A stretch of DNA of 64,000 bases, taken from Penicillus capitatus (Eukaryota; Chlorophyta). Under the pieces are notes generated by a model. That model saw nothing but the letters and a program-made list of their open reading frames with translations, was not told the DNA's origin and did not search any database. Of the stretch, positions 32,293 to 44,902 are shown one piece after another. A program made the position numbers and the translations under genes. The DNA is taken from contig OZ287699.1 in assembly GCA_965649825.1 (NCBI GenBank), positions 1,240,001 to 1,304,000 on the forward strand. Reading direction: 5' to 3'. Each line of letters starts with the position of its first letter. Within the stretch, counting starts at the first letter, position 1.

Positions 32293-33861
32293 TCACAGGA
32301 TCAATTTCCGACCTTTTTCTGTTCGCAAGATGGTCACCTGCGCATATGGTTTCCCGATCACATATGTTGCTTTCGAGAAGAGGATCTTTGAGCCATGCCT
32401 TTGGCAAAAAACTCGGACATCCTCGAACCAGATTCGAGACCGAGACGATCAACTGATAGGCTTTAGACTATCTCCCTTTCATGGAATTGAAGCAAAGATT
32501 GGTATTTAAAAGTTCTCTGATCGCTATAGAGGTTGCAAATGTGGTTAGACCACACTGTAAATGCATCCATCAGATGTCCAGAAAGTATACATGTAGTGGA
32601 CTGACCCGTCACAGAAGAAGTAATCTATGTCTACATTCAGCGAGAAAGCTGTTCGGTTATACACGCTTTATATCGCAGAAAATAATCGAGATTTCCGAAT
32701 ACTCTTCTATCAAAGCACAGATGTGGCTATGCTCTAAACGATTATCTACTCAAACAGAATCTGTATTACCGATCGACGTTAAATCAATTCTCCAGATGCC
32801 GTCCGATTGCGGCGGCTCTGTCAAGTCACGTCACCTCGGAAACGCTGACAAGAAGTAACCAAACCGACGAAAGTCATACATAAGTTGGACAACGAACGAT
32901 ATCTCGTTTCCACCTGCTTGTCACGTCGTCCTTGAATTCGGAGACTCCGCAGCGATAGTTGTCACACAAGCCATGACCCGCGTCGTTCCGCCGGTTTCAT
33001 GTGCAAGTTTTCAATATCTACCAATGCGTTCGTGAACTCGATGGACGCCGCGCACCCGCAGAACGCTTAATATTCTACGACACACCGTTACCGGCTCGGA
33101 GAAAAATTCATCGAATTTCAGCCGCCATATAGAGGTCAGTTAGCATATCGCGGTTCGGTTTTGAACGACGTCGTCCGTAGCGGAGAACGTTCGACGGACG
33201 CACTCACTCACACTCACGCAGAGTTCGTTGAGGGAAGGTTCTCTCGCGGACAACGACACGTTCGCTCCGACACGGAATGGCGACGTTGTCCGTAGGGTGT
33301 CCAACGCTGTCTTTTCGTGACTTCCTTGTCGGTCAGCACCTTTTCGTCACGGGTTCAGAAGCTGCGCGTCAGCAAAGACCTCTACAGAAAGACTGTACGG
33401 ATATAACAGCTATCCGCTCGAACTCAGTGGCGATGCAAACAGGAGCTCTTTGGAAGCTTTTTCTTGTTTTCAAAAGAGAAACGCAGAGAACGTTTCAGAA
33501 ACAATCAGCATCCCGAAATCGTTGCCAAAAAATGCTTTGAACGGAAAGAGAATTCGACTTAGAGTGCTTACGATTACGGCTAGGGACGCGGGACGGTGTG
33601 CTGACAGTGCGCATTGTCAGGAGTCCGGTTCCTATTGTCTCGCGATTCCATGCTTCTGCATTCTGTCCACCTACTCGCTGTTATTTGTTAGTGCTACTTC
33701 GTAGCTACATGCTTCACAGCAAACTTCGTGGTCCTCCTATACATAAACGGGTCGTGTTCCTCATTCTTCATCCTCTGCGCTCTTTGCGTTTCTTTGGTCG
33801 CACTAAGAACCTGTACTCGAGAGAAACGTTTTCAGATTTCTTGACCGTTCGTGTCTATAAG
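32293..33861. other. Intergenic interval without a recognised gene
   Basis: Short open stretches only (for example 32481-32858, 33277-33540), none with recognisable motifs or good continuity. Upstream side of the second PAN gene. Confidence 0.5.
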
Positions 33862-34760
33862 ATGCGTATCGTCATTGGAATCGCACTGTTCCTCGTCCTT
33901 GCGGTCAGTTGGCGGCATCCTCACGACTGTTCCGACGCGGAGGTGTGCTGCAGAGAGCTGAATTCCTGCCGACAGATGACATCGAAACATCCAGCCGCAC
34001 TTTAAAGCAAAACCCAGGTGCGCAGGTTGTCTGTCATGTTGGATCGACGGACCGTCGTCGTCTTTGTAGATGATGACAGGCTCTTCACCGGCACGGATTG
34101 GTTTGGTATCACACTATCGCGACAACTCCTTACCTTGAACATGAATCCTTGCAGGAAACGACTTGGTCACCGACGCTATCACAGGTACGGGAAGTCCTGG
34201 AGCATGTCGCTATGTATGCGAAGTCAACTTTACGGACAGTAACAGTCTATTCTTATCACGCTCTCCGAAGACACATGTCGTTATGGCTTTAGCATGCAAC
34301 GCTTTCATCTACGTAACTGGTATTGATTACTGCTGGCCAAAGTCCCATGCCGGAGATCCATCTCCCTGTTCCACTTGCGTCGGAAAAAATTACGCCGAAC
34401 AGGTTCCTCACTTTCTCGACTGAATTGTCGGTCTAAGCTATGATGTGCTTTGTAAAAGGTACCTCGCATGCCTCACGTGTATGACGAGGACAGATACGGA
34501 GGCGATATGAATTTCGACCATATACCAGATTTTGACAATCCAAGAACAGGCATTACGCAGCCTGATGAATGCGGTGGTATCTGCCGCCGCACAAACAGTA
34601 GAATGACGATAACCCTCGCGGTTTTTCTGACTCTCTATGTTCTGCAGATTGCTCAGCATGGACCTGGAGACGCGATCATCACCATTGTTGGCTGAAGAGT
34701 ATACTCAATGTCCCTATCCCGTGCCCCGCCTGTGTCCGTGGCGACGTTCCCATTCCATAG
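33862..34760 (+). CDS. Secreted protein with two PAN/Apple domains (second copy)
   Basis: Signal peptide at 33862 (MRIVIGIALFLVLAVSWRHP), then Cys-rich sequence HDCSDAEVCCRELNSC. PAN domain 1: TGTDWFGNDLVTDAITGTGS, with an intron of about 48 nt inside codon Gly (from 34102 to just before 34155), then ACRYVCEVN and CNAFIYVTGIDYCWPKSHAG. PAN domain 2: DRYGGDMNFDHIPDFDNP, QPDECGGICRRTN, an intron (34600-34648), then CSAWTWRRDHHHCWLKS, with stop at 34758-34760. Both domains have the GN/GGD opening, paired Cys and CW.K ending of the family. It parallels the gene at 13195-14244 in layout, so the two are paralogues about 20 kb apart. The first junction after the signal peptide exon (about 33985-34060) is unresolved. 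Confidence 0.5.
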
Positions 34761-37268
34761 CCGCTTGAATGACTTGACTTGTCTTTGCCAAATGCCATGT
34801 CGTTCTTTTAACCTTCTTCTCCTTTTGAACAAGCATGCTAAGCGGCCATCAATGAGGGCGACTATAACGCCTGCTGGAACGAGAACTACGCCAACGATTT
34901 AAGTATCCTTGGCGTTTGTGTATGTCGAACGCAGAACCATCTTGTTGTTTTTCATTCGGCGAAAACCAGTCAGACTGAATGTCGAGCGCGTTTTTAACAG
35001 TACAATGTCCGATTGTGAACAAGGCATCCTTGCATAAGCGGCGATAAAACGCGTTAATCCTCGGCTATTGTTCAGCTTTAGGATTTTACAACCACCTTGA
35101 TGCGCTACTGCTTGACATGTCACCAGCGAAAAGATAGATAAATCCTTCTATGCTGTCTTCAAAGAGGTGTGCATTCGTTCGCGTGCACTATACAGACTGC
35201 TACAACAGAGGATCAGATTAATTCTGTTTATAGCAAAAGACACTGAACAAAGCAAATCCATCTTGGAATCGGATATGGAGTGGAAACCATTCTGACTTGG
35301 AGTCTGGCACAGGGATTCAGTTACTTCATGGACCTGTAACCATGTCAGCAATGCCATCACAATATGTGCCGTCATCATAAAAAGCCTATTCAAGTTTCAA
35401 GGGAACGGAATTGTTTTCGAATTTCGAAAGGTCTCGACCATCGTGTGTTAGACCAATGAAGGGCAAAAGAAAATACAAACTGAATACGCACATAGTGTTA
35501 AACCACCCCAGGTGTAATTGCAAGACGTATCGCCTACTTCGATTAAAACTAATTCCGGGAAATAAGCAGACCGAAATCAATGTTGTACTGTATATGGCCG
35601 GCGAAACATGTCTGCGTGATCAATAGACAACGCATCGACAGCGCTCGTTCTCGGGTTTTGACGCACATAGCAAGTAAGCAGTACTGTGAATAGAATCGCA
35701 AAAGAGTTTGTCAATTAAGAAGGGGAAATAGACCCTTGCTTGGTCTGTAGCTTTAAAATTCGGCGAGCGCGCATCTCTCGCCAGACGGGCCGGGTAAGTT
35801 GTCACGTCAACCGCATCGACCTACCGTTTCCGTCTGCACGGCGGGAAATTTCTGGGGTATAGGTCGCGGAAAACACGTCTTCCGTGAGGATCCACCCGAA
35901 GCGGCATGTCGAGGAGTACCGCATAGTGAAAAACAGAATCGGACTTTCTTACAGGTCGTAACAATGGCAATGTACTTAATGGGCCCATGTTTTTATGGGC
36001 CATAGTCGATTAATTGTAAAAACACAGTACGACGCGGGAGTGGATCCTTGTGCCGGACTCAGAGGAGCATTGTGTCGCATCAGTGTTAAACCCGGTCGAG
36101 TCTGGCACGCCCTCGCCGAATTGGATGGGTTCCGGCGGGGAATGGACATCGTCGCCCCAAGTTCGTAGGCAGCGATAGGGTCACCACCCGAACAAAAACT
36201 TTTGTCCTCGCGACTTTCGATTTTTTTGCCTTTAAAAACAGAGCTGTAAAGCTTGTTTTCGTCTCCGTCCGGACATTCACTAATGGCACTTGCCAGTGCA
36301 GCAGTCCTCAATTCTTAGACTTCTCCGAGCTGCTTCATTTGCACTCTACGGCATGCTTTTGGCTTCAAATACCTACCGATCGCAGGTACTAAATCAAGAG
36401 AAACCGGAAGAGACTAAGCAGTGCACGAAGCAGCACTTCTTGCTTCGTTGCCGTTAGAGTCGGATCTACAGCTGCTTAGGAGAACTGAAAGGATACCTCA
36501 TCTTCGCACAAACGTTACCGGAGTATCCACACGCGGTGTCCAATATGAAGTCAAGAGAGCATGTGCGTCGACATCTTAACAGGGAAGGCAGACCCAATGA
36601 ACTGCAAGGTTTTCTTTTAATGGAGAAGCTAAAGATGACTCTGTGACGATACTTCAGGGGCGATCATGCTTTGCAGCGTGTTCGCTCAACACCCCGCCCG
36701 ACCTCTGAGCCAGTGCCAGTGATAGAAAATACGGATACCAACGCTTGGCCGCCCTTCATATATCTTCATACGATTTTGAAACTTCAGTCATTACCGTCTG
36801 ACGGCAACTGGTGACTTTGCTAACATCAGAGCCCGAAATGGGTAGTGCAGAAGGTGTGGCTTTGTCATTACATGAATGCAACAGACAGAACAAAAATCTC
36901 CTCTTCTATTACATGTGCTTTTATCTCTTTTGGATACGTCCAAGATTTGCTCGATTAGCGCTTTGAATGGCACTCTTGGATCGAACAATCAAACGATGTT
37001 TGCAAGAGGCGATAGTCATTGCATCAAATTTGGACAATCCAAGAGGACTGATAAAGTGTTTTCTCGATAAATGTTTCGGTCAATCCTACGAGACGCAGCG
37101 TTTAGCAAATTCTCTCAGAATTCTTCCCCCTGGTGACATCATGGAGTTAAACAGTTCACAAGAAACGTAATTCTACGACTAAGAATACGTCGGTAGCTCC
37201 CACACTAGGTATTTCTTGTAACCCGCCAGATTAAGTATTAGCTGTCTGTCGCAGGGACAAAACAACGA
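34761..37268. other. Long interval without a recognised gene
   Basis: About 2.5 kb in which both strands show only short open stretches. No tRNA, no obvious repeats, no motif I can name. It could contain a multi-exon lineage-specific gene that I cannot reconstruct, or be true intergenic DNA. Confidence 0.5.
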
Positions 37269-38244
37269 TCAAATCAAATCATAGTAGTCAGGGCGAGAAA
37301 TCATAGTAGTCAAGGCGAGAACAGTCGTTATTAAGAGGATGGCCATTTTGGGTGCATCCGGTACAGGCGTCGTGTCTACAAAGATTCTTCGCAAGTACGA
37401 GTCACGGGATTGTCGAATAGCTTGAATGAACGAGATCCTTGATTGCTTTTCGAGCAGCCACAGGATAAAGGAAGGAAACACCATGCTCACAGTCATGTAC
37501 ACAATGACCAGCAATTGGCAGCATTCATGGAATCCGTCGCCACTCAGTTGCCTTCTTTCTGTATTCAGCATCGAATCCGGTCGAACGATCCATTCCAAAA
37601 CATTATCGACCTAACGCAATCACACACATGTAGGAGAAGAACAAGAGTGAGATAGATCATTCGTTCACATTATCTTTCAGCAGCGATATTTTGTCGACAG
37701 TCCCTTTTGTCTGTATGAGCTCTCGGCAGGAAGGCCACCCTGTCGCCACGAGCATGATCAGTGAGAGTGGTATGTGGATCAGCAGATGCTGCGACAGGAT
37801 GACGGGCATTCCAAGTGCCATCCATACATTCATCAGTGCTCCACTCTTTAAGACCAATGTCCGAACAAATGTTGGCCAGTTGTGTGGAGGCCCTCGGACC
37901 CATAACGGAATGCCGACCACAGAAAGAGCGAGTCTGAAAACTCTTAACGGCAGAACAAAGCATATCCGATGCTCCAGCCAAAATCGGCCATCTTGAAAAT
38001 CGATCAACAGTAGTTGGAACAGATATGTTACGATACTGAGAGAGAGAAGCACGATTCCTACATAGGGACCACCGTTCAAGAACTCTGTAACAGCTAAGAA
38101 CACATGACTAAAAAGATTGACATAGCAGAACGTTCGATCCATTGCCACGAATGTGCCCCGCGTCCTCCATTCCGTGTATTTCGTCTCGAGAGATCTATCC
38201 GAGAAGGAGAGGAGGAAAGGATTCATAGAAATACTCGAAGACAT
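37269..38244 (-). CDS. Polytopic membrane protein of unknown family
   Basis: Two exons joined by a 58-nt intron (37611-37668, containing TCTCACTCTT): the join reads KISLLKDN|VDNVLEWIVRP. The product (about 305 residues) has six or seven hydrophobic segments, for example YVGIVLLSLSIVTYLFQLLL, ALMNVWMALGMPVILSQHLL, IHIPLSLIMLVATGW, LLVIVYMTVSMVFPSFILWL and MAILLITTVLALTTMISRP. The start is taken at 38244 (MSSSISMNPFLLSFSDRSLE); an in-frame ATG at 38439 would add 65 mostly Arg/Cys/Ser residues unlike the rest. The last 15 codons include a tandem 22-bp duplication. No family recognised. Confidence 0.5.
37279..37322 (-). repeat. Tandem 22-bp duplication at the 3' end of the membrane-protein gene
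   Basis: Two copies of ATCATAGTAG/TCARGGCGAGAA in direct tandem (37279-37300, 37301-37322), one base different. It lies inside the coding end; 22 bp is not a multiple of three, so the two copies are read in different frames. Confidence 0.5.
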
Positions 38245-39218
38245 CCGGAGAATTCTCTGACGGCAGCCACGCGTTTTCAGTGCGAATTCGACCCCGGACT
38301 CAGATTGGCAGATAGGGTGATCGGTGCGTTGATGGCCACATGATCGAAAGACGCCGAACGAACAAACATTTTCATTAAACTGGGCGTCTTTCGTAACTCC
38401 ATTGCACGGGATCGAAGAAAACGCCCTTCTCTTTGGCAAGCATGCATCGGAAAGGATCTTCTATATGTCCATGGCAAAGACTATGGCGAATCCTGTCGAG
38501 ATGAGGGAACAGGTGAGCAAAAAAGATCAAGGAATTATCGCGCAACAGTAGTTTAGTCCGCGTTCAAAACTGTGGCAAACGCGACCGCATCTCGAGAAAG
38601 CCCGAAATCGGAAATTTACTTTTTAACACCGATCGACCATTCCTCTCGGGGACGAAATGTCCTCGTACGCCTTGCCATTTGACACAGCGGAATTTTGCCT
38701 ATGAAGAACAATGTCGCTTCCGTTTGCGTCAGAACCGCATCAAAATGCTGCGCGAAATGTATGAGTGGGTGGCTCTAACAGGCAACAAACTTAAGGACTC
38801 GTTATCCGGACCATTGTTTTTGTGTTCTAGAATGCGGGGCTCATTTCCACGACACGGATTGATGGCCGCGATTTGTTTCAGTCATTCTTAAGGGGCAGCA
38901 CCTTATTCAAAAAAGTTCACTGACTGTATGGGACGACGCGATTAACTCGAAGAGGCACACCCCTCTCCCTTCTTTGTCTTGCGTATTGTAAGAATGTCGA
39001 TTTCTGGAAGCAAAACAAAAGAGTTTAGGGTTCAAACCTCTTCTTTCTGACTACGAAGACCGAAACAATCTAGGCACTACGAACGTCACTTCGTCATTAC
39101 GTAACTTCTTGAGGATCGTTACGTCAATAAACGACAGCCGTTTGTCACCTGTTTGCTATTTGTGGTTTTTTCTTCAGCACTTGCTTCAGGCGTGTTCCAG
39201 AGGGTGTTGGCAGTAAAG
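38245..39218. other. Interval with one possible small exon
   Basis: A plus-strand stretch at 38679-38891 includes EEQCRFRLRQNRIKMLREMY, which is protein-like and charged, with an ATG at 38657 in another frame (MSSYALPFDTAEF). It may be a small two-exon gene, but the intron between them would have to be unusually short, so it is not called. Confidence 0.5.
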
Positions 39219-40458
39219 ATGGCTGCAATCTCGACACCAGCATGGCGAAGCGTCAACAGAACGGCGTCCTTGCGTTCAGTCGTTCGCCCTGTTCGTGCAA
39301 CGACGAGCGAAGCAACCCTTCCGCGTGTCAAACTCGGTGTTTCCGACCTCGAAGTGACAGAAGTGTGCTTGGGATGCATGATGTTCGGTTCACAGAACAG
39401 CGAGAAAGAGTCCCACGAGATTCTCAGTGCCGCTTTTGATCGAGGCGTCAATTTCGTTGACTCCTCTGAAGGTTATCCCATTCCACCCAAAGCCGAGCAC
39501 GTGGGGCGCAGTTCGCAGTATCTGGGCAGCTGGATCAAAAAAAGCAACATCAAGAGAGACGACATCGTTATCGCCACAAAGGTCGCAGGGTTCACCGAAG
39601 CTGCCACGACAGGATTCATCGGGGCAGCTCGCGTAGATCCACCTTCAGAACCCTACGGTACACGACTCGATGCCAAGAACATCGAAGCTGCTATAGATGC
39701 CGAACTGCGACGACTGGGTGTGGATTACATCGATCTCATGCAAACCCACTGGCCAGACAGGTCTGTCTCGGTATGTATGGTCTAGTTTATCTAAACACCC
39801 CAACAGGTATGTGCCGACATTTGGCCAGACCATCTATCTGCCTGAAAAAGAGAGAGACAGTATTCCGTTTGAGGAACAGATTGGCGCGATGGCTAAAATG
39901 ATCGAGAAGGGCAAGATTCGCTATTGGGGATTATCGAACGAGTCCACCTATGGTGTGACCATGATCTGTACAATAGCCGACCAGATGAACTGCCCTCGAC
40001 CCATCAGCATTCAAAACAGTTTCAGTCTGGTGGATCGTAGATTTGAAGGCGAACTGGCCGAAGCCTGCTGCGAGCGACACATGAACCTACCCCTCCTTCC
40101 GTGGAGTCCAGCGGCAGGGGGTGTCCTTTCTGGCAAGTATCTCAATGATCAATTTCCGGAAGGATCACGCATGGAGATGTACAGCAATCGATACTCCAGA
40201 TTCTTAAGTGGTCGCGTGTCCGAAGCAACCGCATCCTACGCTAGGATTGCCAAGGACTATGGATACAGCCCCATTCAGCTTGCTTACTTGTTCTGCAAAT
40301 CTCGTTTCTTCGTGGCAAGTACCATCATCGGAGCTTCGAATCTCGAACAGGTGGACGAAGATCTCCAGTGCTTTAACGAGGATCTGCCGGAAGAGGTTCT
40401 CAAGGCGATCGATCAAGTGCATGTTGAGAATCCCAATCCACAGAACCAAATTATCTAA
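39219..40458 (+). CDS. Aldo-keto reductase (Tas/YdhF-like), with presequence
   Basis: Exons 39219-39760 and 39807-40458 around a 46-nt intron; the join HWPDR|YVPTFG restores the fold. NADPH-dependent aldo-keto reductases reduce carbonyls on a TIM barrel. Visible elements: the catalytic tetrad as Asp and Tyr in FVDSSEGYP, Lys in IVIATKVAGF and His in DLMQTHWPDR; then IRYWGLSNEST, LLPWSPAAGGVLSGKY and FVASTIIGASNLEQV, all family landmarks. The insertion after THWPDR (PTFGQTIYLPEKER) is typical of the Tas subgroup. The N-terminus (MAAISTPAWRSVNRTASLRS, then VVRPVRATTSEA) is Ser/Arg-rich and acid-poor, suggesting import into an organelle. The substrate cannot be told. An upstream in-frame stretch exists, but the ATG at 39219 is the best start. 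Confidence 0.5.
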
Positions 40459-41361
40459 GCCGCTTCGATGGATGATGATGGTGATGTATCTTTTGGTTGT
40501 GCTGGGCCGGCTGCCGTCGTCCATGGAGTAAACGTCGTGCAATTTCTTATTCTTTTCCATTGGATGGACCGTAACGAAGCTATTTAACAACAATAGGGTC
40601 CCGATCAGACAACACTCAAATCCTGCCTCATCTCCTATAGAGACAACATTTATGTTCTCTCTCATAGAAAAGTTGCTTGGTTGCTTCTCTGAGGTGGTCT
40701 TGTCTAAGACGACCGACGGACGCTCTATTTCTTCAATGCTCACATAAATACCGCAATGATTGGGTTGCGAGGTTCCTAGCAGTCATGTCTTGGTGACGAC
40801 GACAACAACGACCTCTATTTAACAAGCAGGCAAAGAACGAAAAGACGATTATTGATCACTTCCCGGACCACCAGGAATCAAAGAAAAGAACAAAAACACT
40901 TCGATGACATACAACGGGTGGTGCCGGATCCGATAAAATAGCATCTTGAAAACACGCATGTGCATTACTGAGCGATCTTTATTGCCGTTATTTCTCTACT
41001 CTTTGAAGCTACGACGGAATAAAAAGAACTTGTGCTCTGTGCGATTTATTTGATAAGATTTTGCATGGAAATGAAAATCACGATGAAATGCACAACGACG
41101 GGGCTTCAGTAGTGAGCGAGCGAGCGAGCGATCTCGGAGATTCACCTTTTCTACTTGCTGAAGAAAACGACTCTGCCACAAAACTCGGCAACATACCATT
41201 CAAGCCTTGGTTGGCAATGTGTGCTACGAGAACACAAACCACAACAAAAAAAACGCTTTCTTTGTTTATTTTGAAAACCAAAAACCGAAATGCTGTCTTA
41301 TTGTCAGGCGGAGACATCCATCCATCACTTGGAGAAACGCTATAAGCACACACATTGGCAC
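40459..41361. other. Intergenic interval
   Basis: No recognised gene. A short GAGC repeat (AGTGAGCGAGCGAGCGAGCG) sits at 41111-41130. Otherwise A/T-rich with no structure seen. Confidence 0.5.
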
Positions 41362-42688
41362 TCAGTCTGTCATGTCAGATGATGTGTTTTGCGACAGTGG
41401 AGAGACAACGGTAGGCACTACCTGAAAACGCAACTCGAGCTCTTTGTCTCGGACAAGCCTCAGAACATGCTTTCTCAGAGTGGGATCCAGACATCGGTTG
41501 TGAAAAGCATTCAATTGCTGATCAATATCAATTCTGCACGACCACAATTGTCCCGTCCGTTCCATCAAGCTTGAATGATTGACCTGAGGTCGTAGATTGC
41601 CGTCAGATCTTCGTAGGCTAAGTTGAGTTTTTCGAGGATGACGGGGTCAGTGGTGCGTGATGGTGCGGTCTCACTTGCGCCACTATGTCGCAAAGAAGTC
41701 ATACGAGATCGCAATGTTGCCAATTCATTCCTGAGCATTATTCTCTCTGGAACCGCACTCTCATTCTGACAAGACAGCTGTCACATCAACAACACCGAGC
41801 ACCCAGAGTGAACACACTGACCTTTGTGATGACGGACTCTAGTTGACAAATTCGTTCAAAAAGCTTCCGTTCCTTACTACAGCTTTCTTCAAAAGCTGCC
41901 TTCAGAGATGCAATCTGTGCATCTCTCTGGGTTAGTTGAAGTCGCAAAGATTTGATGTCATCGGAATTCGTTGTTCTCTCCGCGGATGCCCTACAATGCA
42001 GACCTGTCACATCACGTCACATCATGGACAGACGCGTCGTCACGGACGGTGGTGCATCATGAATTACAGCGTTCATCGTCACACTATCATCTCCTTCTGT
42101 CGTTGTGGAGTCATCGATGGACAAATCTCCGATTGTCTAGCAACAGACAGATAGACAGGCGCCTCAGAAATGCATCGACCATTCGACATGGCGTGTTACT
42201 GTTAGACCCTGTAGGGCCTGGGAGAGTTCTTCCTCTGTCTCTGCCACAGTATGTTGCGTGCCCAACGGCTCAGTCTGATGTAATGATGTCTTGGGCGATG
42301 TGACGTTAGCACATCTCGGGGCGACCTGCATCGATGGCGTGTTTGGGACATGGATGTGCGTCGTGTTTGACGTTTCTGTCTTGTAGCTCCTCTTCGGTGT
42401 CCATCCCATCCCTTCATCCGACGACGATGCGTTGTCGATTGGCTACAGTACAGAAGAGAGATGGATGCGACGAACGAGATGCATGACGCGTCGAGGCATG
42501 CGCGTTGGGCAGCGTGTGTGCCACACACGAGACATCTTACGTGTTGCTTTTTCCATGCGTTGCGCATGGAGAGGGGGGAAGTCATGAGCCTCAAGGCGTT
42601 GGGCGATGTTTCGGATGAAAGCGAAATTTGGACACGGAAAGAATTGAAGAGACGGAAAGCGAATAGATGATTCGCAAACGGACAACAT
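41362..42688 (-). CDS. Coiled-coil protein of unknown family
   Basis: Exons on the minus strand, in protein order: a start exon (42688, ending AHDFPPLHAQRMEKAT), a Ser/Thr-rich exon (DEGMGWTPKRSYKTETSNTT, ending EEELSQALQGLT), a coiled coil (DDIKSLRLQLTQRDAQIASL, then ESCSKERKLFERICQLESVI), another helical exon (LRNELATLRSRMTSLRHSGA, NLAYEDLTAIYDLR), and a last exon joined over a 50-nt intron (about 41526-41576) giving IDIDQQLNAFHNRCLDPTLR and KHVLRLVRDKELELRFQ. It ends in or near a stop at 41362. The product looks cytoskeletal or scaffold-like. Several junctions remain approximate and no family motif was recognised. Confidence 0.5.
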
Positions 42689-42932
42689 CGACGACGACTG
42701 CGCACAGAATCCGAAAAGACGTATCTACTGGTTAAATGCGAGAAATTGTCCATCCATTCAAGTCCGATAGAATCCAGTACTTAGAGACCCACGAAAGGAG
42801 GACAGCAAGAAACCCGCCAATTTAAACGAACGCACAAACACGGCGCCATTGAAGAGAGAACTCTGTTCAAATCAACGGTATCGATGGACAACCATCTGTC
42901 GATTCGCGCCACTCCATCAAGAGCATGACAGC

Positions 42933-44902
42933 CTAGAGAGAGAAACCAATAGAGATGGTGTGATAGCGATCGTGATGGGGGACTTGATAGTGGATACATG
43001 CGGCAATGACGACGAAGATGTGGAAGATCTGATGGCTATGGCAGACGATGTCGAATGCACCTGGCTTGAATCTCTCCGGAATCCGAAGAACAAAGAAAGC
43101 AGCACCTCCCTACGAGCGTCGCCGTTGTCAAAAGAGTGAGAACGAAAGAGTGTTTATGACTAAGTAGAAGGCGGCCATGGCTAGCTCCAGGAGAACGACT
43201 TTGTGGACAGTTGGTTCATGGAAATTGATGAAGAGTTGATGACACCAGGGAATAACGCCAAACAAGCCTAGTGCCGAGAACATACCTGCTCGCAGCGGCC
43301 GAAACTTCGGATGCTGCATGTGGCTCACTAACGAGGCAACAACTGTTCCCAGTCCTGCATGGAATGTAGGAGATGATCGAGAGAAGACGAGGTGATGTGT
43401 GACCTAAAACTGTGGTCATGGTGAGGTAGAAAGCGACCCAATGGGATTCACAAAAGAAGGAGTAATAGACTGCGGGGTAGAACGATGTCACAATCAAGAC
43501 AGAGATACCTACACCGTTCATAACCGTCAAGGGTGCGTGCGTGCGACCTGAGAGCAGACGATGTGATCACGCACCTGTGTAATCAAATCTCCACATATAC
43601 CGAGAAGCGTGCATCGAGCAGCAGGCAAAGAGATGACAGATGCTGGAAACGAGGAGGCAGAACATGGCGCCGGACATGAAGAGAAATACCGGCCATCTGA
43701 CGACTCCATCGCGAACAGATCTCAAACTCTAGACATGGATGAACACACCTTAAGTACAGGGACCGCCGCCACAATCAGAAAGAGCACATACAATATTCAT
43801 GTAGGAAGACGGAGATGTGTTGGGGCACTGATCGGAGGTCTGGTTGAGGAGCGTCTGCGTTTCGCGGGAATTCGTGTCCATCAACAGCATCTGCAATCCG
43901 GCTAGACTGTCTTGCAGTGCCGATATGGACTTTCTCAGACGTGTCCTTGCCGCACCCAAGTTGCCAGAGAGATCGTGCTAGATGCATTCTTCACTCTTCT
44001 CATATCACAGAAGCCCAAAGAAAAACACACTTGTGCATTGTGCAGGCATTCTTGGACAGAGATGAAAGATTTTTCCAAGTTGCTCCGCACCGTCGCGATC
44101 TTGTTCGGAATGGATCCATCTCCGCTGCCCATATGTCCTTGAAAGTGATGCAACACATCAGACATGGCAGAAGACAGCCTACACCCCATATCCCTTCGCA
44201 ACAGGTCTCCGTTTGCTGACCGCGACTTATGAAGTCTATTGGCAAAGGGCTCCATGGTCAGCTGAAAAGAATCTCGGGCATGCTCTAAGTTCTCATGCAG
44301 CTGAGATTGGATCGTAGACAGCGATTCGTGCATCGAATCATGCAATACACCTAAGAACACACGAACGCACGACCTCCTGCTGTGTCCAGCCAGGAATCGA
44401 TCGACCGACCGATTCTAAGGTGGAACGTATCGTGGAGAGAATGGACATTATCACCGATGTGATCGCCAAAGTATTGCATCTTATCTTGCACAGAGCTCCA
44501 GAAATGCTCCAACGATTCCCTTGGGTGAACGAGCGATGCAGGAGGTCTCATCCACACATGGACCATCAGAACCACAAATATCAAGAATCCTGATACCCAC
44601 CACATCACCATACTGTTACGAGAAGAGCAAGGCAGAGTAGGTAGGGCCTAACCAAAAAGATGCGTCCAGACGTTCAGGGTCTCATTGTGGAGTTGGAAGA
44701 GTGAGAGAAAAGCTTCTTTGACGGACCAGTTGGCACGATACCCTGTGCGTATGTATTCATTATCTCGGAGAAAGTCAGGGATGGTGTTCCATGTCTTGAG
44801 ACGCTGTCGCAGAGAGACGACGTTACGCGTTCGACGACGACGCGGTTCGGCCAAAACGACGATTCGCGAACGGCGCGTTTCGATGTGGTCAGTGTCAGAC
44901 AT
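42933..44902 (-). CDS. PAQR/hemolysin-III family membrane protein with coiled-coil insertion
   Basis: Progestin and adipoQ receptor family: seven-helix membrane proteins, several of which act as ceramidase-like hydrolases or receptors. The N-terminus has the signature [19 protein letters not shown] and [14 protein letters not shown]. Later exons give [20 protein letters not shown] then [16 protein letters not shown], and [17 protein letters not shown]. After a 51-nt intron ([22 protein letters not shown]) comes the end [19 protein letters not shown]. The conserved His of S..CH and H.HQ.FH, plus Asp in FDYTG, are the family's metal ligands. Unusually, about 200 residues of helical sequence ([60 protein letters not shown]) sit between the first and second membrane segments. 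Start ATG at 44902; stop at 42933-42935. Exact exon limits in the insertion are approximate. Confidence 0.5.

Noticed and set aside
36001-36180. Possible tRNA or small RNA gene suggested by GC-rich paired segments
   Set aside because: No intact A-box/B-box pair or cloverleaf could be drawn.
42849-43139. Plus-strand acidic reading frame ([20 protein letters not shown])
   Set aside because: It overlaps the antisense of the PAQR C-terminal exon, which carries the conserved H.HQ.FH motif after a proper intron.
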